Source: Paragemmobacter amnigenus
GTDB taxonomy: Bacteria > Pseudomonadota > Alphaproteobacteria > Rhodobacterales > Rhodobacteraceae
Length of the DNA: 64,000 bases
Direction of reading: 5' to 3'
NCBI RefSeq assembly: GCF_009908265.2
Contig: NZ_JAAATX020000011.1
Coordinates: 120,817 to 184,816, forward strand
The notes under the pieces are model-generated. The model was not told where the DNA came from, did no database searches, and saw nothing but the letters and a program-made list of their open reading frames with translations. The first letter of the stretch is position 1. Each line of letters starts with the position of its first letter. Shown here in pieces: positions 41,701 to 51,342 of the stretch. Position numbers and translations under genes: made by a program.

Positions 41701-44155
41701 GAAACGGGTCTCTGTCCGCCTCGCGGCCGTCGGCGGCCGCCAGGTGCGCGCCGAGCTAGAAGGGATCGGCGAGGCAGGGACGCGCGGCTTCGGCCGTCTG
41801 TCGCGTGAGATGGAGGCCGCGAACACCCGGCTTGCTGCCTTCGCGCGCCGTGCCGGGATCGCTATGGCTGCGGCGGCCTCTGCCGCGACGGCAGGGCTTG
41901 GCATCATCGTGCGCAATGCGGCCCAGAGCGCCGACCAGATCCGGCAGTTCGCGCAAGTTGCCAATGCCACGCCCGAGAGCTTCCAGCGCTGGGCGGCCGG
42001 AGCACGCACGGTTGGGGTCGAGCAGGAGAAGCTGGCCGATATCCTGAAGGACGTGAACGACCGGGTCGGGGATTTCCTGCAGACCGGTGGCGGGCCGATG
42101 AAGGATTTCTTCGAACAGATCGCCCCGCGTGTGGGCGTCACGGCCGAAGAGTTCGCCCGCCTCTCGGGGCCAGAAGCGCTGCAGCTCTACGTGACCTCGC
42201 TCGAGAAGGCGGGGCTCAGCCAGCAGGAGATGACCTTCTATCTCGAGGCCATGGCCTCAGACGCCACGCGCCTACTGCCGCTCCTGCGCGATGGCGGGGC
42301 TGAGATGACCCGCTTCGGCGATCAGGCGCGTTCCGTCGGTGCGATCCTCGACGGCGAGGCACTGTCCTCGCTGCGCCAGACCCAGATTGCGCTGGGCAGT
42401 CTCGGCATGGTCTTTGACGGGATCCGCAACCAGATCGCCGTCGCCGTAGCACCTGCCGTCACCTGGCTTTCCGAAGCCTTCGTGGCGCTGGCCTCCGAAG
42501 GCGGCGCGCTTCGGACGGCGCTCGATGCGCTGGGCGAGAACCTGGGGCGCATGGCGTCCTATGCCGCGGCCGTTGTGGGCGTCATGGCGGGCCGCTGGGT
42601 CGCGGGGCTAGCCGCGGCGGCACTTTCGGTCCGGGGTCTCGCGACCGCGCTTGTCGTCCTGCGCGGCGCGCTGATCCGCACCGGCATCGGGGCGCTGATC
42701 GTCGGCGTGGGCGAGTTGATTTTCCAGTTCGGGCGGCTGGTGCAAGGCACCGGCAGCGTTGGCGCCGCGCTGGGCCTTCTGGGCGACGTGGCTCGCGAGG
42801 TCTGGGATCGAATGAAGCTTGGCATGGTGGCACTGGGCCTCTCGATCACGGCGGGCTGGGCCGAGATCAGCGCGGGTATCGCCGCCGCCTTGCAAACCGG
42901 GCTCGAGGCGGTGGTGGGGTTCGGCAATGCGACGCTGAACACGTTCCAAGGGGCAATAGAGGCGGTGAAGGTGCTCTGGTCGGCCCTGCCTGCGACCATC
43001 GGCGAGTTCGCCTATGGCGCGGCCAACGCGCTGATTGGCGGGGTCGAGGCCATGCTGAACGGCGTAGCGGCACGGATCGACGGATTCCTCGAAGGGATCA
43101 ATGCCGGTCTCGATGTGCTGGGCATCGAGAAACGCGTGCCGCTGATCGGGACCATCGAGCTTGGCGGGATCGAGAACCCGTTTGCGGGGGCTGCGGCCAA
43201 TGCCGGTGCGGAGGCGCGCGCGGCCTTTGAGGCGGCCTTCAACAGCGATCCTATCGCGCCGCCCGATCTGGGCCTGACGGCAGCAGCCGAGGCGGCGCGT
43301 GGGGAGGCGGCGCGTCTGCGCGACATGATGGGTGAGGTCGCGACCGCCGCCACGGCGCCTCTGCAATCCCTGGCCGCGTTGCGAGAGGCCGTCTCGGCGT
43401 CCAGTACCGAAGCAGCGGCTGGGCTCGAGGACGCACGCACGGCCGCGACCGGCCTTGGTACCGCCCTGCAGGGGGCGGGCGACGCCGCGGACGCCGCTGG
43501 CAGTTCGGGGCGTGGTGCAGGCAACGCGCTGCGTGAGGGGGCGGACGCGGCAAAGAATGCCTGGGAGGCCACGGCCGATGCTGTTCGCAAGGCGCAGGAG
43601 AAGTCCCGCGAGATCGCCCAGGGTCTCGCGCAGGACATCACCGGACCCATCAAGGAAGCCCTGACCTCGGGCGAGTTCACCTGGGAGACATTTGCCGGGG
43701 CGATTTCGCGGATCGCGCAGAATCTCGCGACCCGGCTGATCGATCTGGCCTTCAAGCCGATCGAGAACGCCTTGATCAATGCCTTCTCGGGCGGAGGCGG
43801 GTTCTTCGGCGGCCTCTTCGGCTTTGCCAAGGGTGGGGTCTTTGCGGGTGGCGCGGAACTGACGGCCTTCGCCCGGGGTGGTGTGGTGAACCGGCCGACT
43901 GTGTTTCCCTTCGCCAAAGGCGTCGGCCTCATGGGCGAGGCCGGGCCCGAGGCCATCCTGCCCCTCCGTCGTGGCAAGGGCGGAAGGCTCGGGGTGGAGA
44001 TGAATGGTGATGGCCCGGCTGCTGCATCTTCGATGTCGACGCGCATCATCAATGTGCTCGACCCGTCTGTGGTCGGCGACTATCTCGCCACGCCTTCGGG
44101 CGAGCGGGCCATCCTTAACGTCATCCGCCGCAATCGGGGTGCCATCAATGCATGA
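41693..44155 (+). CDS. phage tail tape measure protein
   Basis: An 820-aa protein that sets tail length. It has an Ala-rich helical N-terminus, long hydrophobic segments in the middle (about 280-380), an Ala-rich coiled region around residues 500-620 and a Gly-rich C-terminus (SGGGGFFGGLFGFAKGGVFAGGA). The start overlaps the end of the chaperone frame by 8 nt. At about 90 nm (by the usual 0.15 nm per residue) the tail would be of ordinary siphophage length. Confidence 0.9.
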   Translation: MAEKRVSVRLAAVGGRQVRAELEGIGEAGTRGFGRLSREMEAANTRLAAFARRAGIAMAAAASAATAGLGIIVRNAAQSADQIRQFAQVANATPESFQRWAAGARTVGVEQEKLADILKDVNDRVGDFLQTGGGPMKDFFEQIAPRVGVTAEEFARLSGPEALQLYVTSLEKAGLSQQEMTFYLEAMASDATRLLPLLRDGGAEMTRFGDQARSVGAILDGEALSSLRQTQIALGSLGMVFDGIRNQIAVAVAPAVTWLSEAFVALASEGGALRTALDALGENLGRMASYAAAVVGVMAGRWVAGLAAAALSVRGLATALVVLRGALIRTGIGALIVGVGELIFQFGRLVQGTGSVGAALGLLGDVAREVWDRMKLGMVALGLSITAGWAEISAGIAAALQTGLEAVVGFGNATLNTFQGAIEAVKVLWSALPATIGEFAYGAANALIGGVEAMLNGVAARIDGFLEGINAGLDVLGIEKRVPLIGTIELGGIENPFAGAAANAGAEARAAFEAAFNSDPIAPPDLGLTAAAEAARGEAARLRDMMGEVATAATAPLQSLAALREAVSASSTEAAAGLEDARTAATGLGTALQGAGDAADAAGSSGRGAGNALREGADAAKNAWEATADAVRKAQEKSREIAQGLAQDITGPIKEALTSGEFTWETFAGAISRIAQNLATRLIDLAFKPIENALINAFSGGGGFFGGLFGFAKGGVFAGGAELTAFARGGVVNRPTVFPFAKGVGLMGEAGPEAILPLRRGKGGRLGVEMNGDGPAAASSMSTRIINVLDPSVVGDYLATPSGERAILNVIRRNRGAINA

Positions 44156-45314
44156 ACCGGATGGCCAGCAACCCCTCTGGCCCTTTGCGGCTGCGCTGGA
44201 AATCACCGAGGTTCTGGAATGGCGCACGGATGTGTTGCAGTCCCGCGCGGGCGAACAGCGCATCGCGCTCCGCTCCACCCCGCGGGAGATCGTCACCTTC
44301 CAGCATCGCTGCGACGCGCTGGGCATGGCGCGGGCGGCGGAGCTGGTGCGCGCGGGGTTCGCAGAGGAGTGGTCTGTCCCGCTGTGGCACATGGCTCTGC
44401 AGCCCACAGCGGACGTGGCGCAAGGAGCGACCGAGATTGCCGTCGACACCACGGCGGCGGATTTCCGGGCGGGGGATGCTGTGGCTATCGCGGTGGATGG
44501 CCGCGAGGCATCTCTTGCGGAGATCGCTGACGTCGAGGCGGATCGGCTGATCCTGGTGGAACCACTTGGCGCACAGCTGCTTGCAGCAACAGTAGCTGCA
44601 ACGCGCATCACCGTTGCACCCGTCCGTTCCGGCCTACTGACTGCCCCGGTCGAGATCGCCCGTCGCCGCCAGAATGACGGCATGGTCACGGCTACCTTCC
44701 TGCTGCGCGATGCTCCCGATCTGTCAGAACCGGTCATGCCGACCTATCTCGGCCGTCCGGTCCAGACCGACCCGAGCCTGACCCGTTCGCCGATCACTGC
44801 CAGCCTGCGCCGCGCCGTCGAATACGTCGACAATGGCTTCGGGCCGGTCGTGGTCGAACTACTGCGGGATCTGTTCGAGAGGGGCGAGGCGATTACCCTG
44901 AAGGCGCAGGGCGCGGCGGAGCGTTGGGCACTGCGTCGCTGGCTGTGGTCGCTGCGCGGCAGGCAATCCAGCTTCTGGTTGCCATCCTGGGGGCGCGAGC
45001 TGCAGCTGCGCGCGGCCATGACCTCGGGATCCACGCTGATGCGCGTCGTGCCCATCACGGACCTGGCGGCCTATGTCGGGCGCGCGATCCTGCTCGAGAT
45101 GCCAAGCGGGTTGCGCTTCCGGACGATCACCGCGGCTGTGGTGGAGGGTGCGGATCATCGGCTGACGCTGTCGTCCAGTCTCGGCGAGCCGGTGGCCTTC
45201 GGGACGAAGGTGCATTTCCTGACACTGGTGCGGTCGGATGCGGATCGGATCGAGATCCGGCACGGGGCTGTAGCAAGTGAGGTGACCCTGCCTGTCGTGG
45301 AGGTTCCGGAATGA
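44148..45314 (+). CDS. phage distal tail protein
   Basis: A 388-aa protein (MHEPDGQQPLWPFAAALEITEVLEWRTDV...) with beta-rich repeats. Position directly after the tape measure gene and before the DUF2163-type gene indicates a distal-tail or minor tail role. The ATG overlaps the tape measure end by 8 nt; its stop overlaps the next ATG. Confidence 0.7.
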   Translation: MHEPDGQQPLWPFAAALEITEVLEWRTDVLQSRAGEQRIALRSTPREIVTFQHRCDALGMARAAELVRAGFAEEWSVPLWHMALQPTADVAQGATEIAVDTTAADFRAGDAVAIAVDGREASLAEIADVEADRLILVEPLGAQLLAATVAATRITVAPVRSGLLTAPVEIARRRQNDGMVTATFLLRDAPDLSEPVMPTYLGRPVQTDPSLTRSPITASLRRAVEYVDNGFGPVVVELLRDLFERGEAITLKAQGAAERWALRRWLWSLRGRQSSFWLPSWGRELQLRAAMTSGSTLMRVVPITDLAAYVGRAILLEMPSGLRFRTITAAVVEGADHRLTLSSSLGEPVAFGTKVHFLTLVRSDADRIEIRHGAVASEVTLPVVEVPE

Positions 45315-46171
45315 CCTACACCACCATCGAGTCCTCGACCGCCGAGGGCCGCCCCTACTACCTGTACCAGTTCGTCGAAGGCGATCAGGTCTGGCGCTTC
45401 ACCAGCCGGGCCATGGATTGGACCAGTGCAGCCAGCGAGGGCGACACAATCAGCTGGGAAGCCGCCGCCATCTCCCATGGTGATGTCGTGCAGACGAGCG
45501 AGATCGAGCGCGGGCGGCTGGAACTGACCTGGCCGACCTCGCATCCTTTCGCACGCCGGTTCCTCGCGCCCTTGGGCAACACGCCAGTGACGCTGACCAT
45601 CTTCCGCGGCCACGAGCAGGTGCTGGGTGAGACCGTGGCGCATTGGAAGGGCCGCGTGGTCGGGGCCGAGGTCGAGGGCGTCCAAATCCTTCTGAACTGC
45701 GAATCCGTCTTCAGCACGCTCCGCCGGGCAGGTGTGCGCGCAAAGTACCAGCGCCTCTGCCGCCACGCGCTCTACGGGCGCGGCTGTGGGCTCGATATCA
45801 GCTTCCATTGGCAGACCGGAACCGTGACGGCCGCCTCGGGCAATTCCCTGACAGTCCCAGAGGCAGGTGGCCAGCCCGATGGTTGGTTTCGCGGTGGGGT
45901 GCTGAGGTTTGGGGTCCAACTTGGGTTCATCACTGGCCATGTCGGGACGACCCTCACGCTATCTCGGCCGATGCCTGAGGTGGGAGCAGCGCTGGCCGCA
46001 CCCGAGCTCGACCCCGAGACTGGCGATCCGCTCCCCGTGGTAGCTGATATCGCCCCAGGCTGTGACCTGCGCGCGGCGACCTGTGCGGCCAAGTTCGGCA
46101 ACCTCGCGAACTTCGGCGGCTTCCCCGAGATCCCCGGCCGCAACCCCTTCGGCGGCAGTTCAATCGTCTGA
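45311..46171 (+). CDS. phage BR0599/DUF2163 family tail protein
   Basis: A 286-aa protein with the family C-terminus CRHALYGRGCGL and GCDLRAATCAAKFGNLANFGG followed by PEIPGRNPF. Relatives in gene transfer agents and siphophages are baseplate hub components. Several conserved cysteines suggest a metal site. Overlaps the previous stop as ATGA. Confidence 0.85.
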   Translation: MTYTTIESSTAEGRPYYLYQFVEGDQVWRFTSRAMDWTSAASEGDTISWEAAAISHGDVVQTSEIERGRLELTWPTSHPFARRFLAPLGNTPVTLTIFRGHEQVLGETVAHWKGRVVGAEVEGVQILLNCESVFSTLRRAGVRAKYQRLCRHALYGRGCGLDISFHWQTGTVTAASGNSLTVPEAGGQPDGWFRGGVLRFGVQLGFITGHVGTTLTLSRPMPEVGAALAAPELDPETGDPLPVVADIAPGCDLRAATCAAKFGNLANFGGFPEIPGRNPFGGSSIV

Positions 46172-46180
46172 GCATTATCC

Positions 46181-46429
46181 ATGGTCTGGACCTTCATCGC
46201 GCGGCTCGTTCTCGGGCTCGTGCTCTCTGCGATTTCCTATGCGCTGAGCCCGCGGCCCAAGGTCGAGAAGCCGCAGGCTGCGGGGCTCGACGATTTCACG
46301 CTGCCGACGGCTGAAGAAGGACGTCCGATCCCGGTCGTCTTCGGCACGGTTCTGATCACCGGCCCGAATGTCGTCTGGGCCGGAGACCTGAAGGTCGATC
46401 CCATCAAGAAGAAAGGCGGCAAGAAGTGA
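46181..46429 (+). CDS. small membrane-anchored tail assembly protein
   Basis: An 82-aa protein with one N-terminal membrane segment (FIARLVLGLVLSAISYAL), a conserved-looking GRPIPVVFGTVLITGPNVVW and a lysine tail. The PIPVVFGT segment resembles the N-terminus of phage tail-tip proteins. Function unknown. Confidence 0.55.
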   Translation: MVWTFIARLVLGLVLSAISYALSPRPKVEKPQAAGLDDFTLPTAEEGRPIPVVFGTVLITGPNVVWAGDLKVDPIKKKGGKK

Positions 46430-46644
46430 CCCGCGTGACGATCCAGGACCTGCGTGCAGCACGCTACTGCCTCGCGGGCGTGCGGCCATGGTTTCGGCGG
46501 CATGGGCTGGACTGGCAGGCGTTTCTCGACGGCGGCATCGACGTCGAGACGCTCCGCGCCACGGGCGACGCCTTGGTGGAACCGGTGATCCTGCAGGCCG
46601 AAGCACGTGCGGCGATGATGCCGGAGGCCAGCGATGGGCGGTAG
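46426..46644 (+). CDS. small hypothetical tail-region protein, GTG start
   Basis: A 72-aa protein (VTRVTIQDLRAARYCLAGVR...). GTG at 46426 overlaps the previous stop (GTGA). Its pattern LRAARYCLAGVRPWFRRHGLDW is one I associate with small proteins before tail-tip genes in this phage type. Its end overlaps the next gene by 11 nt. Confidence 0.6.
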   Translation: MTRVTIQDLRAARYCLAGVRPWFRRHGLDWQAFLDGGIDVETLRATGDALVEPVILQAEARAAMMPEASDGR

Positions 46645-49600
46645 GAGCAAGGCCCAAACCGTCGGCTATCGCTACTCGCTGGGCGTGCATCTGGCGCTCT
46701 GTCACGGGCCGGTCGACGCCATCCGCGAGATCCTCGTCGACCGTCGCACCGCATGGTCCGTCACGACCGGTGGGGGCTCCACCGGAGGCGGGGGCGCGGC
46801 GGTCGAGACGCGCATCGGCACTGTCGCAGGGATGGCCGCCACCGCGGCGCTGGCAGGCGACAGCGGCGCAACCATCAGCTTCCCCGGTACCCGTGCTGGG
46901 GTGCGCATCGGACGCGATTACCGCCTGGCCCTCGCCAACGGGTCGAGCCAGACCATCACCCTGCAAGCCGTCACCTTCGATGCCGCGACCAACGTCACGC
47001 GCTGGACGGTCCTGCCCGAGGCGCTGAGCTTCCCGGCGCAATCGGTCGAGGTGTTCGAGGCCACGACCGGCGCCAGCAATACCGGCGCAGGTGGCGGCCG
47101 CATCCGTATCGACAAACCCGACCTCTTCGGCGGCGAGAGCCGCGAAGGTGGCATCCGCGGCGATGTCGATGTACTGATGGGCGGGCCAGGCCAAGGGCTG
47201 AACGACTACCTCACCGCGCGCATGGGCGGGGACGTACCTGCTTATCGCGGCCTCTGCAGCCTCGTGCTGCGGCAGGTCTATCTCGGCATCAACCCGTATC
47301 TGAAGCCATGGGCGGTGCGGGTCACCCGCGTGCTGACCGGCGAGGCAGGCGCGGCGCAATGGTATCCCGAGAAGGCGGCCATCGTGCCGGAGGCCAATAT
47401 CTCGGATGCGGCGATCTACATCGCGCTCGACGTTTCGGGCTCAATGTCCGGAACCCGCATGTCGGCCCAGAAGGCGGGCGTCGCGGCGCTGATCCGCGAG
47501 ATCGCGGCGGGCGTGGATCCCGACCGGCCGAACGATATCCGCATCGTCCTCTGGAACGCGGCAGTCGCCGGGTCCATCGAACGGCGCAACACGGGCCCTG
47601 ACGATTATGCCGCGCTCGAGGCCTGGATGCTGGGGCTCTCGAACTTCACCAACGGAGGCACGAGCTTCAACACGGCCTTCGCGGAAGCAAATGCCTTCTT
47701 CGCGGGTGGTGGGTCCAAACGCCGGATCGTCATCTTCGTGACCGATGGTGAGCCATCGCCCGTCTCCTCGGTCGATGCGGCGCTGGCGATCATCCGCACC
47801 CTGCCGCCCGCCGACATCTTCGGCTTCAACATCTCGCTCGCGAACACGTCCTACACCGCCCAGATCGACAACACCCCTGTCGATGGCGTGCCGGTGATCC
47901 CACCCGGCAACCCGCAAGCACTGGTCGCCTCCCTGCGCGGCGCCTTTGGCAACGGCCCGGACATGAACCCGGCGCACATCATCCGCGAATGCCTGACCAA
48001 CCGGGACTGGGGTCTGGGATATTCCTCGGTCGAGATCGGGGCGAGTTTCACCACCGCCGCGGATGCGCTTTATACCGAGGGCTTCGGCCTCTCGCTGATC
48101 TGGCAACAGGACTCCTCCATTGAGGAGTTCATCGCCCGCGTCCTCGACCATATCGACGCCACGCTCTTCATCGACAGGCGCACCGGACTCTGGGAGATGA
48201 AGCTGATCCGCGCGGATTACTCACCCGCAACGCTGCCCCTGTTCGATGAGACCAATGTCGTGGACTGGGGGCGTCTTGGCCGCCGCTCGCCATCCGATCT
48301 GGTAAACAGCGTCACGGTGCGGTTCACCGATGCCTGGACCGACGACACCGGAGCGGTTTCGGTCACCGACACGGCCCGTGTCCAGGCGATGGGCGAGGTG
48401 CTGGCCACCACGCTCGACTATCCCGGCATCCGCTATCAGGGGCTCGCCGTGCGCGTGGCCGAACGCGATCTGCGTGCCTTGTCGGCACCGCTTCTGACTG
48501 GAGAGATCGTCGTCAACCGCGAAGGCGCGGACCTCGGGCCTGGCGATGTGATCCGGCTGCGTTCGACGCGGCTGGGGCTGGATGACGTCGCGATGCGGAT
48601 TTCCGAGATCGGACAGGGCGACGGCCGCGACAACGGCATCCGGCTGAAGATTGCCGAGGATGTCTTCGCGCTGGGCGCCACGGCCATCGCGGGCGGGCGC
48701 ATGCCCACGGGCATCGGTGTCGCAGCCCCGCCGCGGGCACTGGCCCGCCGCATGGTCGAGGAAGCTCCGTACTGGCTTCTCGTCCGCGAGCTTGGCCACA
48801 GCGAGGCCGACCGCCGCCTTGCCGAGGACCCGGACGCAGGCGCACTGGTCGCCACAGGCGAGCGCCCGAGCGCCGATGCCCTGGCGGCCCAGCTCTGGAT
48901 CGATCCCGGAACTGGACCAACACAGGAGGGGGTAGTCGCTTTCGCTCCGACGGCACTGCTGGCCACAGACGTGACGGACAGCCCGGAGGCACGGGTGATC
49001 CCGGTGACTGGCTGGCGCGACATTGGCGAAGTCGAGATCGGCACGCTCGCCAGCATCGATGGCGAACTGGTCCGCGTGGATGGGATCACGCCGAGCAGCG
49101 TCACCGTCGGCCGGGGATGCCTCGACACGGTCCCTCGCGCGCATGCGGCTGGCTCGCCGATCATCTTCTTCGACGATGTGGCACGGATCACCGAAGACAG
49201 CTGGGCTGCAGGCGAGACGCTGGGGGCCCGGCTTCTCCCTGAGACCGGACGCGGCACACTGGCATTCGCGCTGGCGCCAGAAGATGCCGTGACCCTCGAC
49301 CGCCGTGGCATCCGCCCCCTGCCGCCCGGCCGTGTGCAAGGGAATGGCACCTACGCCCCCAATGTCGATGCGCTCGTCACCGGTCCTCTCGCCCTGACCT
49401 GGGCCCATCGTGACCGGCTGACCCAGACCAGCCCTGTGATCGTCGATCACACCGGCGCCTCGATAGGGCCCGAACCGGGGGTCAGCTACATCGTCGAGGT
49501 GCGCTGGGTAGACCCGGACACCGGTGTGGCCATCCTGCCCGCGGGCGTGGTGATCGATGCAGGCACTGCTGCCAGCTGGTCCCTCGCACCTGAAGCCATT

Positions 49601-49768
49601 CCTGAGCTCGGCGCCCCGGATCGCACGGCCGAGATCGAACTGGCCGTCCGCTCGCGGCGTCTGGTCGAGGGAAGCTGGGTCACGGATCGCGAGGCGCGGT
49701 GGTTTCGGCTGACGGCACCGTTTGCCGCCGGATGGGACCGCGGCTGGGGGTTCCTCTGGGGCACCTGA
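46634..49768 (+). CDS. phage tail-tip/host-specificity protein with inserted VWA domain
   Basis: A 1044-aa protein of the lambda J / GTA tail-tip type (RVLTGEAGAAQWYPEKAA, MNPAHIIRECLTNRDWGLGY, LWEMKLIRADY). Between about residues 260 and 440 it carries a von Willebrand A domain with a complete metal site: DVSGSMS (Asp266), GGTSF (Thr343) and VTDGEP (Asp371). The VWA separates two halves that are normally adjacent. Such domains bind proteins through a metal ion, so it may contribute to receptor binding. Starts at ATG 46634. Confidence 0.85.
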   Translation: MGGRSKAQTVGYRYSLGVHLALCHGPVDAIREILVDRRTAWSVTTGGGSTGGGGAAVETRIGTVAGMAATAALAGDSGATISFPGTRAGVRIGRDYRLALANGSSQTITLQAVTFDAATNVTRWTVLPEALSFPAQSVEVFEATTGASNTGAGGGRIRIDKPDLFGGESREGGIRGDVDVLMGGPGQGLNDYLTARMGGDVPAYRGLCSLVLRQVYLGINPYLKPWAVRVTRVLTGEAGAAQWYPEKAAIVPEANISDAAIYIALDVSGSMSGTRMSAQKAGVAALIREIAAGVDPDRPNDIRIVLWNAAVAGSIERRNTGPDDYAALEAWMLGLSNFTNGGTSFNTAFAEANAFFAGGGSKRRIVIFVTDGEPSPVSSVDAALAIIRTLPPADIFGFNISLANTSYTAQIDNTPVDGVPVIPPGNPQALVASLRGAFGNGPDMNPAHIIRECLTNRDWGLGYSSVEIGASFTTAADALYTEGFGLSLIWQQDSSIEEFIARVLDHIDATLFIDRRTGLWEMKLIRADYSPATLPLFDETNVVDWGRLGRRSPSDLVNSVTVRFTDAWTDDTGAVSVTDTARVQAMGEVLATTLDYPGIRYQGLAVRVAERDLRALSAPLLTGEIVVNREGADLGPGDVIRLRSTRLGLDDVAMRISEIGQGDGRDNGIRLKIAEDVFALGATAIAGGRMPTGIGVAAPPRALARRMVEEAPYWLLVRELGHSEADRRLAEDPDAGALVATGERPSADALAAQLWIDPGTGPTQEGVVAFAPTALLATDVTDSPEARVIPVTGWRDIGEVEIGTLASIDGELVRVDGITPSSVTVGRGCLDTVPRAHAAGSPIIFFDDVARITEDSWAAGETLGARLLPETGRGTLAFALAPEDAVTLDRRGIRPLPPGRVQGNGTYAPNVDALVTGPLALTWAHRDRLTQTSPVIVDHTGASIGPEPGVSYIVEVRWVDPDTGVAILPAGVVIDAGTAASWSLAPEAIPELGAPDRTAEIELAVRSRRLVEGSWVTDREARWFRLTAPFAAGWDRGWGFLWGT

Positions 49769-49801
49769 CCCCGGAATTCACAATAACTAACGAGGACGAG
49801 C

Positions 49802-50479
49802 ATGCCGGAACGGATCATGCCGGGATTGGGGCTGCGCGCCTTCTATGATCCTGGCCAGCGCAACTGGGGCACCAGTCTTAGCGAAGACCTGCGACGTGTG
49901 TCTGCGCTGGTTCAGCCGCGCGCCACGTCACGGACTGCAGCACTTCCTGCCACCGGCACCGCGGGCCAGATCGCCATCGTGCCCGCCACGGCAGGCGCCA
50001 ATGCCAATGCGCTCGCACTCTGGGACCAGTCGCTAGCCGGGGCTGCGGCTTGGGTCTATCTGCCCCCGCAAGAAGGCTGGCAGGTCTGGATCGCCGACGA
50101 GGCCCGACATGTACGGTTCACGGCCGGATCATGGGTCGAGATTCCGCGCCCCGGCATCGTGCGCATCCGCACGCTCACCGCCACCAGCCACACACTGGAA
50201 ACGGTCGATCTGGGCAGCATTCTCGAGACGACCGGTTCCTCGGCCGTCACCGTGACCATTCCACCCGAGGCCACCGTTTCCTTCGAGCTCGGCGCGCTGA
50301 TTAACATCACGCAGGTTGGCGCCGGGGTCGCGACGGTGGCAGCTGCGGCGGGTGTGTCGCTGAACGGTGTCCCGGGCGGTTCGGTCGCCCTCGACGGCCA
50401 ATGGTCCGGTGCCGCCCTCATGAAGCGCGGCGCCGATGCCTGGATCATCCAGGGTGCGCTGGTGGGAGCCGTCGCATGA
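49802..50479 (+). CDS. DUF2793 tail protein
   Basis: A 225-aa protein with the DUF2793 core ALWDQSLAGAAAWVYLPPQE followed by WIADEARHVRFTAGSW, as in gene transfer agent tail genes. The rest is beta-rich, fibre-like sequence. A GAGGACGAG ribosome site precedes the ATG. Probably part of the distal tail or a fibre. Confidence 0.75.
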   Translation: MPERIMPGLGLRAFYDPGQRNWGTSLSEDLRRVSALVQPRATSRTAALPATGTAGQIAIVPATAGANANALALWDQSLAGAAAWVYLPPQEGWQVWIADEARHVRFTAGSWVEIPRPGIVRIRTLTATSHTLETVDLGSILETTGSSAVTVTIPPEATVSFELGALINITQVGAGVATVAAAAGVSLNGVPGGSVALDGQWSGAALMKRGADAWIIQGALVGAVA

Positions 50480-51342
50480 GCCTCCTGATGATGCGCGGCG
50501 CCATTCTTGCCCAAGGCGGGGATACCGGGCCCCCGGTCGATATCGGCGCGATCTGGCAGCTCGACACCACCCGACGCCCCTCGGGCTATACCCTTTCGGA
50601 TGGCAACCAGACTGCCGTGAACACCTCGGGCGGCAGCAACTACATGCGCTGGGTGCCGACTGCCAAGGCGATCCTCCCCACGGACGGGCGACGCTATTGG
50701 GAAGTCCTCTGCGCCCCGGGTGCCGCCACCTTCGACGGCTACATGGGCGTCGTCTCGGCCGCGCAGCGCGAGGAGTTCAATGTCGGCCTGAACCCGATCA
50801 CGCTGGGCTCGATCGGCTGGCGTGGCACCGGCGCGCTTTGGTCCTCGGCCACTGCAACCGCCGAACAGCGCCTAACCGGTCTGCCCACCTTCGGCGCGAA
50901 TGATGTGCTGATGTTCGTCCTCGACCCGGCCCTCGGCCGCCTCTGGATCGGCAAGAACGGGATCTGGCGCGATGACCCGGTCAGTGCGGCGGCGACTTGG
51001 ACGGCGGGCGGAAGTCCCGGATTCTATCCGCAGGTCCAGGGGCGCAACCCCGGCGACGGCGGCACGATCCGCTCGTTGCCCTCCCAGTTCAGCTATCCGG
51101 TGCCCCCGGGCGTGACGGCATTGGGCTATCTCGATCCCGATCTGCGCTTCTTCGACGCTGCGGCTTTCCTCGAGATCGGCTGGGATCGAGGCCTCAGCAT
51201 CGCGGGTGCCTCCCTCTGGATCAGCCGGGGTGGCGGGCAGCATCGCACCGCCGCAGATGCCTCGCTCTTTCTCGAACAGGGCGGAGGTCGCGGCGCCACC
51301 TGGACCCAAGCCAACCTCTACATCGAAGTGGAACTGCCATGA
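50476..51342 (+). CDS. tail fibre-type protein with SPRY-like domain
   Basis: A 288-aa protein. The middle part (RYWEVLCAP..MGVVSAAQ..FGANDVLMFVLDPALGRLWIGKNGIW) has the beta-sandwich pattern of SPRY domains seen in phage fibres. The ATG overlaps the previous stop (ATGA). Likely exposed on the tail. Confidence 0.6.
   Translation: MSLLMMRGAILAQGGDTGPPVDIGAIWQLDTTRRPSGYTLSDGNQTAVNTSGGSNYMRWVPTAKAILPTDGRRYWEVLCAPGAATFDGYMGVVSAAQREEFNVGLNPITLGSIGWRGTGALWSSATATAEQRLTGLPTFGANDVLMFVLDPALGRLWIGKNGIWRDDPVSAAATWTAGGSPGFYPQVQGRNPGDGGTIRSLPSQFSYPVPPGVTALGYLDPDLRFFDAAAFLEIGWDRGLSIAGASLWISRGGGQHRTAADASLFLEQGGGRGATWTQANLYIEVELP

Noticed and set aside
42608..44737. 709-aa minus-strand ORF
   Set aside because: Antisense of the tape measure gene; Ser/Arg/Ala-rich shadow.
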